Assembly (NCBI GenBank): GCA_038501195.1
Contig: JBBPUQ010000005.1
Span: 372,001 to 436,000 of the forward strand
DNA length: 64,000 bases
Source of the DNA: Nemania diffusa
Lineage: Eukaryota > Ascomycota > Sordariomycetes > Xylariales > Xylariaceae
Direction of reading: 5' to 3'
Positions 1-11,710 of this stretch are shown here, piece after piece. A program made the translations under genes and the position numbers. Position 1 is the stretch's first letter, and the number at the start of each line of letters is the position of its first letter. The notes beneath the pieces are model-generated. The model was given only the letters and a program-made list of their open reading frames with translations, did not search any database and was not told the origin of the DNA.

Positions 1-845
1 GCGCAATGATAGGCCGAGAGAATCTCTGGCCGCAGTTAGTGATCCCCCTTTATCTAAAGCCTCTCACTACAATTATGACGTACATGCTCGGTTCTCTTCG
101 ACCATCCTTATAGCTCTTCTTTCACTCCTGACTGAAAGATGACTTGCTGAAACACTGGGCTTCTTAGTGTAGGCTCTGAATGGCTTCCGCCTACTATTGC
201 GTTCTTCTACCTACACCTCCTTCCCGCCAGTGCACCCAACCCTTGAGGGTTGGTGGGATCGTTGGAAGCGTATGCATCCCCCCTACCTGAGAGTGTGCTT
301 GTTGATTGCCTCCCGCATAATGCTCGAGAAGGATTGAGCTAGGATGTAGGTCTTCGTGAATAGTGATAGGGATAGGCATGTTAGTCTCTGTGTACAAACT
401 TTGGTTCTATGCTTGGTGGAAATGTGATAGGCATTCTAGGGATAAAATTATTTGCTATATTTATAAAGCAAAGATGTTGTCTTGCCGCCCTGTCGGGGCA
501 GTACATCAGTCTGTCTAAGTTTGTTCCAGCTGATTGGGCGAGCTGCCCACCCACGCCTTGCTATATTCCACTATACTAGTCTCAAAACTTCTATTGCAAC
601 GTTATAGTTGTTAAAGGATGCCGACTACTTCTAAGTGAAACTTTTATACCTTGTAGGCTTTGTGAGCCTCGGGGGCTGCATCACAAGTGCTGGAGGGTGC
701 AACGACCATAGCAAATCTTGTGCGACTACTTGGGGTGAAATTAACGACTTTGTGACCACTCACATGTGACCGACCCTGTTATTAGATCCTTGCTAGCCGC
801 CCGTGCTCGTGCAGGTACGGGTAAGAATATCAACAATGCTTTTAT
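1..845. other. Gene-poor left edge
   Basis: No convincing gene is visible. A 67-codon open frame on the minus strand (194-397) reads smoothly but has no recognisable family and no clear splice context, so I do not call it. The rest is moderately AT-rich sequence that probably includes the promoter of the DUF7924 gene starting at 846. Confidence 0.5.
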
Positions 846-2441
846 ATGTGGACGGTGAACAGCTATGCTAACTCAAAAGCTCTAGAGCTTCCGCAAAACC
901 CTAGTGAGCAGCCGTCAGATGCCCTCTTGCCGTATATGAAAAGGGCCCTCGACGTGACCTTTGATATGGACCAGTTACCCTCTAAAAGAAACTGGCTGAC
1001 GCGGAGAGAAGGGCCACAGCCTGGAATCGAGAAAGAAGAACAGAGGGATAAAGTAAGTAGACGCTAGACGCCCCCTGGCGCAAATAAACGATTAACAGAC
1101 GAGATCCCGCAGACAACTCTACAACAGCCAGAACCTAGACATCCTAAGCGTCTCTACGCCTCGTTCCTGAAGGACTTCGTCGACCTAGTCCACCCACATT
1201 CCCATCCCGACTCCCTCGACCCCTTCGTGTGCGAGTGGGTCGACGCCGTCGAGTCACGAGAGAAACTCTGTCGGTCAGACAGCCATGTTTACCGTTCAAG
1301 CGTTGACCCTGTTTCGAGGCATCTCACGAGATCAGCTCCGGAGATAGGCTACGCAAAGGAGACCGACGAGTTTCTGGCGCCTCTCACACCCCTTTTTGCC
1401 AAATCACAGTCCTATCCATCTAGTACTGCTAGTTCGTCTTCTAGTATTCGACATCGAGTGTACCGTCAGAACAACTTGCAACTCAACCACATTAACGTCC
1501 GACGCGCTGACGCACCACTACCAAGTATCGTCTCTAGTTCGGTCAATAGCACGTTACACGCTAAGCGGGACTCTCCCGAGCCGTCGGCTGAGGAGACAAA
1601 GGTTGCTATGGACTGGCTAGAAACTCTCGCGGAGGGATGTGACGAGGGCGACGTCGCTACTTTCCTCAGTCGCACAATATTTCCCAACCCCAACGACCGA
1701 GCGTACGGAGCAACTGCGGGTTTAATAAGCAACGCTAGCGCTCCCATATCGCAGCATCTCGTTCCCATCGATCACGCAAGTTGGTACAGGGTTACCCAGC
1801 CTAAACCTGACAAGCTCTATGGGTACCCGGGGATTGCAGACAGAGCATTTACACAGCCACAACTCCTCGCTCAAACTATGCTCGACGCCCAGATCCCACA
1901 CGATCCAGGGGCAACACCACAGGGCCTTCGATTCCCTTTCTTGAGCATCGAGGTCAAAGCGGCCGGAGGTACGCGAGGTGACCTCTGGGTTGCTACAAAC
2001 CAATGTGCGGGCGCTTCAGCAGCCTGTCTCAACGCTGTGGGCCAGGTAAACGAGTCGCTTCGAGATTGCCAGAGACTAGAGCGTATCGATAACTTATGCT
2101 ACAGCATTGCTATGGACAATAACACCGCCCACTTATACGTATCATGGATAGGAGATGACTTGAACTATTACCTTCAGCGAGTTAATGTTTTCCTGCTATT
2201 AAGACCAGAGGATCTTAACAGCTTCCGTATGCAGATTCGAAACATTCTTGATTGGGGAAAAAGCACACGCTTGAACCAGATTAGGGATGCATTGGATATT
2301 ATCTTTCACGAAAGGAGGAAGAGTGCGCGCGAAGCAGCAAAGGCTCGCTCATCACCGTCTGTTGATTCTGTAACTGGTATTGGCAAGAAGCGCAAAATCT
2401 CCTTGTCGAGCAGAAACAGCGGAAGAGCTGGCGGTATGTAA
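846..2441 (+). CDS. DUF7924 (PD-(D/E)XK nuclease-like) protein
   Basis: Two exons are inferred: 846-1052 and 1113-2441, with a 60-nt intron (GTAAGT...CGCAG), giving 511 aa. The second half carries the conserved block of the fungal DUF7924 family: KPDKLYGYPG at about residue 300, then FPFLSIEVKA and DLWVATNQCAGAS at about 345-370. The pattern of D302, E349 and K351 fits the PD-(D/E)XK nuclease fold, so metal-dependent nuclease ancestry is likely, although activity and substrate are unknown. The C-terminus is basic (GKKRKISLSS) and looks like a nuclear-localisation signal. The stretch around residues 70-140 has the usual family motifs (YASFLKDFVDLVHP, RSDSHVYRS). The first exon is the least certain part; an upstream exon or another start is possible. 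Such genes are often strain-variable in fungi and are frequently near repeats. Confidence 0.75.
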
Positions 2442-2590
2442 GAGCAGAGCCAGAACGTAGATAAGCCGCATTAAGATCTAGGAAAGATTACTCGGCTTTG
2501 GGATAGCACTTTTATCTGCTAATAATGCTTTTAGGTTTTCAAGATCCATGGTCTCCCTTTTAGTCTAGAAACCCTTGACTAAGTTTAGCC

Positions 2591-3007
2591 CTATGGCTTT
2601 AGTCTGTAACATTTAAACAATATATGGACAGGTTTATACTCGTCGCGTAACGTACCTATATAATCTTCTCTTGGCCTAAGATTGATCGCTGTAAAGCCAT
2701 GGAGAGAGAAATAGGAACTGAAGCAATTTGCACCTTGCCTTCTATTGAATTCTGATCTCGGGGGATGACAATATCCGCGCGCATTTTCCATTTTCCCACC
2801 CGAATCTTCACCATGTTTTTCGTGGCTTCTGTATAAACATGTCATAGTTTTATAGTGGTAAATTTTGACGTAAACTTCACCTTCGAGGTCTTTCACTTGA
2901 ACTTTTTTTAGACGACCTGTCTCGGTTTCATACACCTCGATCTCCTTTTCTCTTTTAGGAGTATTTGGAGACACAGACTGGACGGGCCGCTGGGGTTCGG
3001 CAGACAT
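2591..3007 (-). CDS. Hypothetical 138-aa protein
   Basis: A single open frame of 138 codons from an ATG at 3007. I do not recognise the family. The first ~45 residues are charged and low in hydrophobics (KREKEIEVYETETGRLKK); the remainder has scattered Cys and aromatic residues and no membrane segment. It may be the first exon of a spliced gene or a chance frame. It is divergent from the 106-codon frame starting at 3333, with about 325 bp between them. Confidence 0.3.
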   Translation of the reverse strand: MSAEPQRPVQSVSPNTPKREKEIEVYETETGRLKKVQVKDLEGEVYVKIYHYKTMTCLYRSHEKHGEDSGGKMENARGYCHPPRSEFNRRQGANCFSSYFSLHGFTAINLRPREDYIGTLRDEYKPVHILFKCYRLKP

Positions 3008-3332
3008 GATGATAATAAGCAGCCTTGGGTTGGATGATATTGCAGGAGCTACGCATAGTAAGTTGCTAACACATGGGATAGGAAAATGGCAGTGGGAAAA
3101 CAGGCGGGTGTGGAGGCTATGATGGCTTCTTGTACATTTCCTTCGTGGCGAAGCACAACTGATTGGAGTGCAGCGCTGTAACTAGCCAGTAGAATGCACG
3201 AGCGGCGGTAGATAGGTAAGGCTACCACTTCAGATTTCGCAGCGCATTTGATAGATCAAGTCTGATCTTCTTGCAGCTAGTAGTATTTGTGAACTAAAAA
3301 GGCTGTACTTCCCTCCGCTTCTGTGCTACGTA

Positions 3333-3653
3333 ATGGCCAATTCTGTCCAGGCGCCAAGGGTCCAGATAGTAAAGGTCCTAGACTGGGAGAGCGATGAAAA
3401 AGCGCCGCAGGCCTTAGTTAGAATTGGCACCGGAACGTCTAGGAAGGACGATAGATATAAAGCTATATTAGTTTGGCTAAACATAACACAGACACCAAGG
3501 GTACTCGTGTGTGCATGGAGGGTTCGTAGAACAGGTAAGATATGTCAGATTGCAAAAAGAACTAGAGAGACTTGGTACACCTGCGCGGTTGATCGGCCAG
3601 CTCTGGAGAAAGAGGCTATCACTAGCAGGTACAACACCTACTTGCTCTTGTGA
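3333..3653 (+). CDS. Hypothetical 106-aa protein, doubtful
   Basis: An open frame of 106 codons with a basic composition and no signal peptide, membrane segment or known motif. No intron is needed. It is divergent from the 138-codon minus-strand frame, and the spacing would suit a shared promoter if both are real. I cannot assign a function, and it may be non-coding. Confidence 0.22.
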   Translation: MANSVQAPRVQIVKVLDWESDEKAPQALVRIGTGTSRKDDRYKAILVWLNITQTPRVLVCAWRVRRTGKICQIAKRTRETWYTCAVDRPALEKEAITSRYNTYLLL

Positions 3654-4313
3654 AGATTAGAAATGCGATCACAAATGCGATCACCAGCGAGACACTTTCA
3701 TATGCTGCAGAAACGGACTAAGACAATGTGCTCTGTCTCTCGATATCGGTCTTGTGGCGCGGCATGCCTCGGATGCAATATCTAGGTACATTACATAATC
3801 AATTATACCTAATACCTAATTACGGAATAAGTGGGGACAAGGGGTGTTGGGTGTGGCTGTGTAAGGAGCGTGAGGTGAGGGTCTCCTTGTCTCAGCAGCC
3901 ACGCATTTGAAATCCGGGAGAGTAACACAGCCATCACCGACGAGCCGGGGCTGACGGAAACCCGTCAACTTTCATCTATCAACCATCATCCATCAACCCT
4001 ACCGAACTATCCGCCACGTCGCGTTGGTGTCCTCATCCCGTCAATCTCCTGCTACGCATGCGACCTCAAAATCAACGCAAACATACAGTACACACCCAGA
4101 ATGACCAATCTGTTTTGATGAGACTGCAGTCGGTACATACATACGAACGAGCCAACGAGGCAGCAGGCAATCGAGCCATTTCACACGCATGATCCGCGCG
4201 TGAAAGCAACCGTCTACCCCCCGTGGGTATCCTACGAGCGATCGCATCCTTTTCTATCTTACTTAATATACACTGTCCCCAGGTCTTCCGTTTTCAACGA
4301 CAATTAGCCCAGG
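3654..4313 (+). other. Upstream region of the CDC50 gene
   Basis: No gene seen. The proximal part (about 3950-4310) is pyrimidine-rich with repeated CATCAACC/CATCATCC-like words, typical of a fungal promoter and 5' leader. A small perfect tandem duplication lies at 3661-3684. Confidence 0.5.
3661..3684. repeat. 12-bp perfect tandem duplication
   Basis: AAATGCGATCAC occurs twice head to tail (3661-3672 and 3673-3684), just downstream of the doubtful 106-codon frame. Confidence 0.9.
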
Positions 4314-5713
4314 ATGGCTTCTTCTCAGGATTCCACGCATGATCAGTCGTCGGTTGAGGAAAAGAAGACGAGCAGACGCCCTGCGAATACCGCTTTCCGC
4401 CAGCAGCGATTGAAGGCCTGGCAACCCATCCTCACGCCCAAAAATGTCATCTGGATTTTCTTTGTGCTGGGCATCTTCGCCGCCGTCGTTGGTGGGCTTC
4501 TGATCTACGCTAGCCGTATGGTACGAGACACCGTGTTGTTGGCCGAACTGGCTCGAGATGAAGCTGTTCATTCGCTAACTGACCGTCTGCGCTGTTCTCT
4601 AGGTTTCGTACATCGAACTCGATTATACGGATTGCCAAACCCAGGCAACCAGCGACGCCCTGGCTCCCATGCCCTCAGAGTTCGTCACGTCTCACTGGCG
4701 AAACGGTTCCGCCAACGTGGATGCTCAATGGAACAAAACCGACAACGTCAACTATACCTATGGCAACTTCGAGGTCACCGGTCTCAAGAAATGCACCCTT
4801 CAGTTCAATGTCTTCCAAGACATGAGCGCTCCCGTTAGAGCATACTATCGCCTCGACAACTTCTATCAAAACCACCGTCGCTATGTCAACTCTTTCAATG
4901 CCGACCAACTCCTGGCCAAGAACGTGAGCACATCGACCCTCTCGAACTCGAACTGTGCACCGCTCGCCGTCGAGACCCTGGAAAACGAGACCTCGGCTCG
5001 TCAGATTTATCCTTGTGGCTTGATTGCCAATTCCCTCTTCAATGACACCATCGGCCGCCCACTCCGAGTTGGCGTGACCGACAATGTCGCCTACGAATGG
5101 AACGAGGATAACATTGCCTGGCCCGCCGACAAGGATCTCTATAAAAATTTGACGTCTCCAGACTACGACCTCATCATCCCACCGCCTAACTGGCGGCCGC
5201 GATTTCCCAACGGGCGCTACAGCGCCGAATACCCGCCACCAAATCTAAAGGAAGACGAGCACTTCATATCGTGGATGCGAACTGCTGCCCTGCCTTCTTT
5301 CTTTAAGCCTTGGGCCTTTGGCAATGAAACCCTGGTCGCCGGCCATTATCAGGTGGAGATTATCGACAGTAGGTCAATCCACAATCAGCTCTGTTTATGT
5401 GCCAGCTTTCTAACGTGGTGATATTTTAGACTTCAACATGACCGAATACAAGGGTAGGAAATCCCTCGTGATCACAACGACTGGCCCCCTAGGCGGCAAA
5501 AACGATCTTCCCGGCATCCTCTGGCTTGCCCTCTCCGGCTTCTTCATCGTCATGTCGCTGGTCTTCGTCATCGGAAACTTCCTCCGGCCCAGGAAGCTTG
5601 GCGACCACACGCTCCTCTCCTGGAACAAGGTACCGCCCTCCGCCGCCGCCAAGGGTAAGGGCAAGGCCCCCACCGGCCCTTCCATTGGTATGAGCACTGG
5701 ACGAGATTTGTAG
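4314..5713 (+). CDS. cdc50: CDC50/LEM3-family flippase subunit
   Basis: Three exons (4314-4520, 4603-5368, 5430-5713) with canonical introns encode 418 aa. CDC50 proteins are the non-catalytic beta-subunits of P4-ATPase lipid flippases, needed for ER exit and for phosphatidylserine/phosphatidylethanolamine transport at Golgi, endosome and plasma membrane. The architecture fits: a short cytosolic N-terminus, a membrane helix at about 44-67, a large lumenal domain with several N-x-S/T glycosylation sequons and spaced cysteines, and a second helix at about 353-376. Family words include ARQIYPCGLIANSLFND and FISWMRTAALPSFFKPW. The start used is the first ATG before the conserved NTAFRQQRLKAWQPILTP segment. 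It is convergent with the histone-chaperone gene downstream. An ordinary conserved gene of expected length. Confidence 0.95.
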
Positions 5714-6506
5714 TCAAAAGATGTGGGAGACAAGAACCTGGGTTGCGGCGTTACTATGGTACGGCATGGCGTTTTTTGGTGCTTTGGGTATTCTTATGAA
5801 CCGAAATCTGTATTTGTACTAGACTGGACAATGTATGTGAGACCAAACGTAACATGAGCAGCATTGGTGATGGAGACGTATTTGAGAGAAAGGGCATGGC
5901 GATAATCCATCAATTAGAGGCATACATCCACCCAACCCACTCGACGTGACAAATGGGATACGCCGGATGCGCAGGCAGATATATGTTACTTTTTATCGGA
6001 ATTCAATACGAATATGAATATATTTTGCTACTTCCAAACCGCAAAGATGATATGAATTAAAGAATCAATAGCATAACGCCATGTCCCACCGCGCGCCTAC
6101 CCAATCACCCATCCACCCATCGAACCAGCCCTGCTCGATTAAGTCAAGCAAAGGAGGAGAGAGATGGATGTATGTATGTAACCTGGCCGTTAAAAAAAAC
6201 CCACTTTCCTTCCTGTTCCCGTTCGTTCCATGTGCGCCAATCCTTAGCGCGACGAATCCCAAAGCGAATGGTGAAAGCTCCCTGTGAGGTTTTCCTTCCC
6301 CTAGGGGAACCTCCGCGATGAATGTTTGTTTTGTTACTTACGTGGGCTTATAAGTGTTGTAGAGTATAGTGTACAGAGTCTAGAGAAATAGACTTGTTGA
6401 TTTTTGGGGGGTTGTTGCTGGTGCGCCAAACGAGGAAAACATGATGTGAGGGGGGGCTCCTCTATTTTCCATGCGTAAAGTTCACGCGAAGGCGTTCTAC
6501 GATCGA
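5714..6506. other. Convergent 3' regions
   Basis: Between two convergently transcribed genes. The sequence is AT-rich in the centre with no plausible coding frame. It should hold the 3' untranslated ends of the CDC50 gene (plus) and the NASP-like gene (minus). No structured terminator is identifiable. Confidence 0.6.
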
Positions 6507-8148
6507 CTAAGCGGTAGCGGTAGCGGTGGGCTCCTCTACCTTTGCCTTTTTGGCCTCTTCTTGCTGTTCGTCCGCGGGTTCCTCGGCCTTCCGCTTACCG
6601 TTGCGCTCGACGAGCTCGGGCTCGGGCTTAGGCTCTTCCTTGGCCTTTTTACGGACGAGGCCCGAGAGGTCTTTCGCGTTCTTCTTGGCCTCCTCGACGC
6701 GGGAGGCCTGGCTGAACGAGGACTCGCCGAGGGCCTGGCCGAGGAGGCCGGTGAGGGGGTTGTCCTGGCCCAGGGCCTCGTTCATGTCGACGGGGGGTTT
6801 CCGGAGTTCGGTAAGCTTTAGTTTGGGGGATTATAAGTTAGTATGGGGAACACAACTGTGGCTCAGAAGACTGGGATCGCGACGACAAGGAGGCGACGGG
6901 GAAGAGGTAGACTCACCCGCTGCTCCATGTCCGCGATAATCTCCTTAACGTCGGTGATCTGCTTGCGCGTTTCGTCGTTGTCCTCGGGCGCGTGAGACGT
7001 CGCGAGCTCCACCTCCTTGTTCTGCAGCTTGAGCTTCGTGCTGTTGATGGCCTTCTCTAGCTCCTCGGCGGCCTCCGCTCGCATGGCCTCGTCGACGGTC
7101 TTGGGGGCGGCCTCGTCGCCTTCGCCTTCGCTTGTCGTGGTCATGGACGCGAATTCAAGGGCGAGGGATAGCTTGAAGTGGGCTTCCGCGATGATCTCCG
7201 AGTCGTCTGTGAAGAGTTCCTTCTTGTATTTGAGAGTCGCGCGGCAATCCTTAATAGCCTCGGGGAATCTGTGCCCCATTGTTAGTATACGCATGCTGCG
7301 CAATGCTAAGAATGGACAGACTTCTCGTTTTCAAGGGAAATCTCGGCTAGAAGATCATGAATATCCGAAAGCCTTTCTTTGGTGTGGCGGACAAGCCTGT
7401 TCTCATCTGCGGCGTCATCCTTGTTAGATTCTTCTGCGGCGGTTGCCTCTTCGAGTTGTTTTTCGAAAAGAACGCGCGAGAGTTCGAGGATCTCAAATGC
7501 GACGGCAAGATCGTCGTCCTCTTCCTCTTCCTCTCCCTCTTGACCCTCGCCATCAGCCTGCTCCTCCTCATCGGAATCTTCGAAATTTTCATCCCCGGTA
7601 AATTGGAATAACGGTTTCTTCGCATCGGAAATAGTCTCCTCGTCGGCACCGGCGCTTTTTGCAATTGAGGCAATGCCCTCGTCGGTGACTGCTTCCGCAT
7701 CGGTCTTTTCTTCCCCGGGCGCATCGGCGGCAGAGGCTTCAGCCTTGGGTTTCTGCGCCTTGGGCTTGTCGGCACCGCTTGACTTCTTCTTATCACCTGG
7801 GGCCTTGCCACCCAAGACATCGCTGCTGCTCTGGCCGACCTTGAAGAGACAGCGGCCGTAGAGGAATAGCACGTCTGCGTTCTCGGGGGCCATCTCGCCA
7901 TTGAGCTCAGCCTGTCTTTCGGTGGCCGTGGAGAAGATCTCAGCGGCTTCCTCGTACTTCTTGGACTGGTAGAGGGCCGTGGCCTTCGCAACCATGTCGG
8001 CCAGCGACACGTTGAGAGACTTGGTGCGCTCCTCGGGATCCATTGGGGGCATCGACTGGGGAGTGCCGACGGCAGACACGACGGCGGAGGGGATGGCTGA
8101 TGGGGCTGCGGAAAGGGTGGAGGTGTCGGCGGGAGTGGAATCTGCCAT
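6507..8148 (-). CDS. NASP/Sim3/Hif1-type histone chaperone (SHNi-TPR)
   Basis: Three exons on the minus strand (8148-7322, 7268-6917, 6815-6507) encode 495 aa. The first intron has an exact TACTAAC branch point. The protein belongs to the NASP/Sim3/Hif1 family, which binds histone H3-H4 and helps deliver it for chromatin assembly in the nucleus. Visible parts are a first TPR-like repeat at about 48-105 (KATALYQSKKYEEAAEIFS), a long insert ending in a very acidic run (EEQADGEGQEGEEEEEDDDL), a second repeat with LEISRVLFEKQ-like sequence, and the SHNi-TPR continuing across intron 1 (SLENEK/FPEAIKDCRATLKYKKEL). A coiled-coil-like stretch follows, then a basic tail (NGKRKAEEP...AKKAKVEE) suited to nuclear import. 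The ATG at 8148 is chosen because the longer upstream frame is low-complexity leader sequence. Confidence 0.93.
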
Positions 8149-11100
8149 TGTGAGTAGATAGCTAGGTAGTAGGCAGCTTGCGAGTGTGAAGAAGGTTGAA
8201 TGATTGGGTATTTGATTGCGACGTAGAATTGGATGATATGCGCTGCGATGCGATGGGATGAGATAGGATGGGATGAGATGGGGTGAGGTAGAGTCGCCAA
8301 TGAGATGTTGATTGATGCACAGCTGATGTGCGTGAGTGGAAATGCAAGGCACGATGACGATGCGAAGGTTAGTTCAGGTAATGGTCGAATCAATTGAGTG
8401 GCGGCAACAAGCAAAGCTGTAGTGGTAGTAGTGACGAAATGTGGGCAGTTGACAGGTGACGCGATTCAAAAGCCTTGGCGATCAGCGCGTCGAGCCGAAG
8501 CAGCTTGCAGGAGCTCTCGTCTTGCTACCTGCTTAGCGCCTACAGTAGGTGGTAGAACCTATCGTACGCTGTACTAAAGTATATACATCCTAACGATTTA
8601 AATGTCGCTTATACGCATATCTTCCTAATATGAATCTGAAGATCGTCCTAATGACATATAATCTCACATTCTCCTTAAAAAAGACTGTCTCGTACTTATT
8701 ACACTATATTACTTGTTTATACCTGCTCAAGTCGAACAAGATAAAAATCGCCGTGGCTTGTAAGTAGGTGCTGAACTGTAGCTAGTCAATAGTTAAGTTA
8801 GCACCTAGGTAGGTAGGTAAATAGTCTAACCGATTTTGCGTTAACGTGTGCAAGTTCCCATTAATCGGAAAAGTTGAACGACCCAATTGCGACCTACATA
8901 TAGAGCAAGTCGCAGGTCGACTTAGTCTTTATTACAGTCTAAGAAGTCTAAGCATGTGGAGGGTTTTAAGCATGTTCTCTCATTATCTAAGGCCGCTGGA
9001 GCCATTGCCCGGCCTGTTGCTTATAAGGTGATCATGTGACTTTGCTACGTCTGTATTGAACCCCTTCGCTAGAGATGACCTGTATATACACAGTACCTAT
9101 GCATACGTGTAGATAAGGCAACTTATTGAGATGCGGGAGTGACAGTGTCTTACTTATGTAGTGTAGTTGCAGATAGGTATGTCATGCCTTGAATCCTTGC
9201 AGTATGAAGAATAGAAACGGGACGCTGCTGATGGCTACGCAATATTTAAAACCTCTCTCAATCGGCCTTGCCGTTAGACAGGTAGGTTCCACAATATGCA
9301 TATGGAAGTGGCCCAATTAGGTAGATTTGATTGTCGTTAACGACATCTCACTGCGAATTGTCTCAAACATACCTCCTCTCTCTCCACAATTACAAGAGCG
9401 ACGAGCTTTAGACAAGATGCGCCTCTAATAACCCCCCGACCTATTCGCATGCAAGATCTTATCCGAAACCACGAAAAGAAATATCTTAGTTACGAGGACT
9501 AGTGTTAAACAGTACCGAGGAGCTATGTGTATATAGTCAAGAAAGCGCCCATGTGGCTTAGACGAATCAATGTTGTATTGTTTACAGTAAGGCCACTTTG
9601 AAACAAACAAGTCAGTCAATTATCAACAACACTCTTACCGATCCGGGCGTCTAAGGCATAAAGTATGAAACAAGGAAACACAAACATGGTTTCTCAACTA
9701 CTACTTATTAACGCCTAAGGTTCGGATGTAGCGGGAGAAGCACATTAGCTAGGTACAGTTAAGTATGCAGGTGGCCATCAATTTCCCCTTTTACAAGAAC
9801 AACGTCTGTTGACTTCTTATGCTGTACACTCCAGAAATCTTGTTCACTGCATTCTATACATAGGTAGGTAGTCAGTACGAAGAATTGATTCGTTTGGGTG
9901 CTTAGTTAATAGAAGCTCGTGTGCTGACATGGGATGTCGGGATGTGTAATCATCATCAGATCCGTCAGATTGCGACCTGCAGCCCCTGGTAATACGAGAT
10001 CGTACAGTTCGGGCCTACTTAATGTAGCCAGCAGTGGGGATTGTTTTTTACATAGCAAGTAAAATCACAATGCTCTTGAATATCTAGACAGATTTACACT
10101 AGGCCGTTAAACGAGTTATAATATGTATTTAGTGTTTAACGTTTAGTGTTTACATATGTAGGTACCGCACTGCGGCCTGTCATAGCCACTTCAAGTGTAA
10201 AGCATTAAAGGTTTGGCATGCAGTTATGCTATTTATACATACCACGACATTAGGTAGGTACCTAATAAGAGACCCAGGCACTCGGTACATTCGAGCACTA
10301 GGACACCTATTTTCTAATACTGTACGGGATACAGTGCCATACAAACCTGGTACTGTTTGACAGTATAATACACAGTGTGTTGCGCACATGATTGCTCCTT
10401 ACTAGGTACCTAGGTTGATCGTAATTTCTGATTCATAGTTACGCGATGATACAGGAAGCCTTTTGACATATTGTAGCTTGGTCAACTTAAGAAAACTTTC
10501 TGACTCAGGGAAAACGTATTTATGGCACTACCTTATCGAGAATTCTTACATCTATTAGGACTTCCTAATGCCAATTCTAGTTAAGGTAAAATTCATAGGA
10601 GGAGGCTATGAGAAAGGGTACCATTGTACCGGACCATACACTACGGCTGTACCGAAAAATCGGGTTCACGCTGTCGCAAGAGTGGTAAGGGTCAGTTTGT
10701 TTCAGATTTACAGGAGTGTGCCACCGGGCCGCCTAGAACAAACCAGGCCTGATTTAGTAGGTAGCTACGCAACGCCTCTAGTGTAGCCGAACTGCAGACT
10801 GTACACTAGCGTCGTCCGCAGCAGATATCTAGTGCGCACACTACAGACTACCTACAGCATGCACATAACCGAGCTAACCAACTGCCATCGACAGGTCCAA
10901 TATGATAGCGTACGTAGTGTCGTGTAAAACGGGCTGATTCAAGCCAATAAAATAGTGCAGATAGGTAGGCATGCGTCATTCCATCACAGCACTGGGACTG
11001 ATGCTAGGTATTTATTGCTTCTGCATGCGTACTCTGGGTACCTACCTACCTACCTAATACATGTAAGTATCTAGATTGCATGTACTTAGTCGAATTACCA

Positions 11101-11710
11101 GGTTCGAGAACCACCCCGCCCCCATCGATGCTAGGCAGAACCTCTGGCAGGTACCTTGCCTTGCTGTTCGTGTATGAAAACCACCTATACCATGCCAAGG
11201 GTACAGGATGGGTCGATCCTTGTGGCATGTACCCGCTAGCAATATTACGTACATGCACTACAGTACAGAGTACACTACAACACTACGGGCCACATCCGAC
11301 GTACCGATTTCTACACCTTGATACGATACGAACGACTTTGTGAGATTCCCACTCCCTCACACGAATCACCCCCTCTCCCGTTGCTGATCAGCTTGCTTCC
11401 CTTTTTCTCGGTCTGGGTTTGTAAGGCGGTCCTCTCCGTTGTCTTTCTGTCCCTGGCCTCTGCTTTTTTTTCTACTTTTGCATTATACGGCGATTATGAC
11501 GGTTCGCTGATTATTTTGTATCTGTCTGCTCGTCGTCTCGAGTTATTCTTGCCTATCTATTTTGTTCTACATGGTTTTTAATGTTGCCTGATTTTGGTCG
11601 CCGCTTTCCTATCTCGGCCGGCATATAGCGCCCGTCTCTCTTGGTGTCTTTGACTCCAAACAGCCGTCCGCCTTCTCATCCACTCCATCTCCGCCTCTCC
11701 GGGTTAGCCG
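8149..11710. other. 3.5-kb gene-free stretch with TAGGTA motifs
   Basis: No gene supported. Near 8150-8300 the leader of the chaperone gene has GGGATGAGAT-type simple sequence. Across 8.5-11.1 kb the words TAGGTA, GTAGGTAC and TACCTA recur (for example near 8805, 9865, 10252, 10404 and 11039). An imperfect duplication of TTTAGTGTTTA lies near 10130. The part from about 11340 is pyrimidine-rich and looks like the 5' leader of the glycosyltransferase gene. Confidence 0.6.
11039..11056. repeat. (TACC)n microsatellite
   Basis: Four tandem TACC units followed by TA. This is the longest of many short TACCTA/TAGGTA runs in the intergenic DNA of this window. Confidence 0.9.

Noticed and set aside
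194..397. A 67-codon minus-strand frame with smooth composition
   Set aside because: No recognised family, no promoter or intron context; too short to call on composition alone.
7347..8414. A 355-codon minus-strand frame overlapping the histone-chaperone gene
   Set aside because: It is an out-of-frame shadow of the first exon, with Pro/Arg/Ser-rich composition and no family features.
11318..11581. An 87-codon frame upstream of the glycosyltransferase gene
   Set aside because: It lies in the pyrimidine-rich leader and has low-complexity Leu/Phe/Ser composition.
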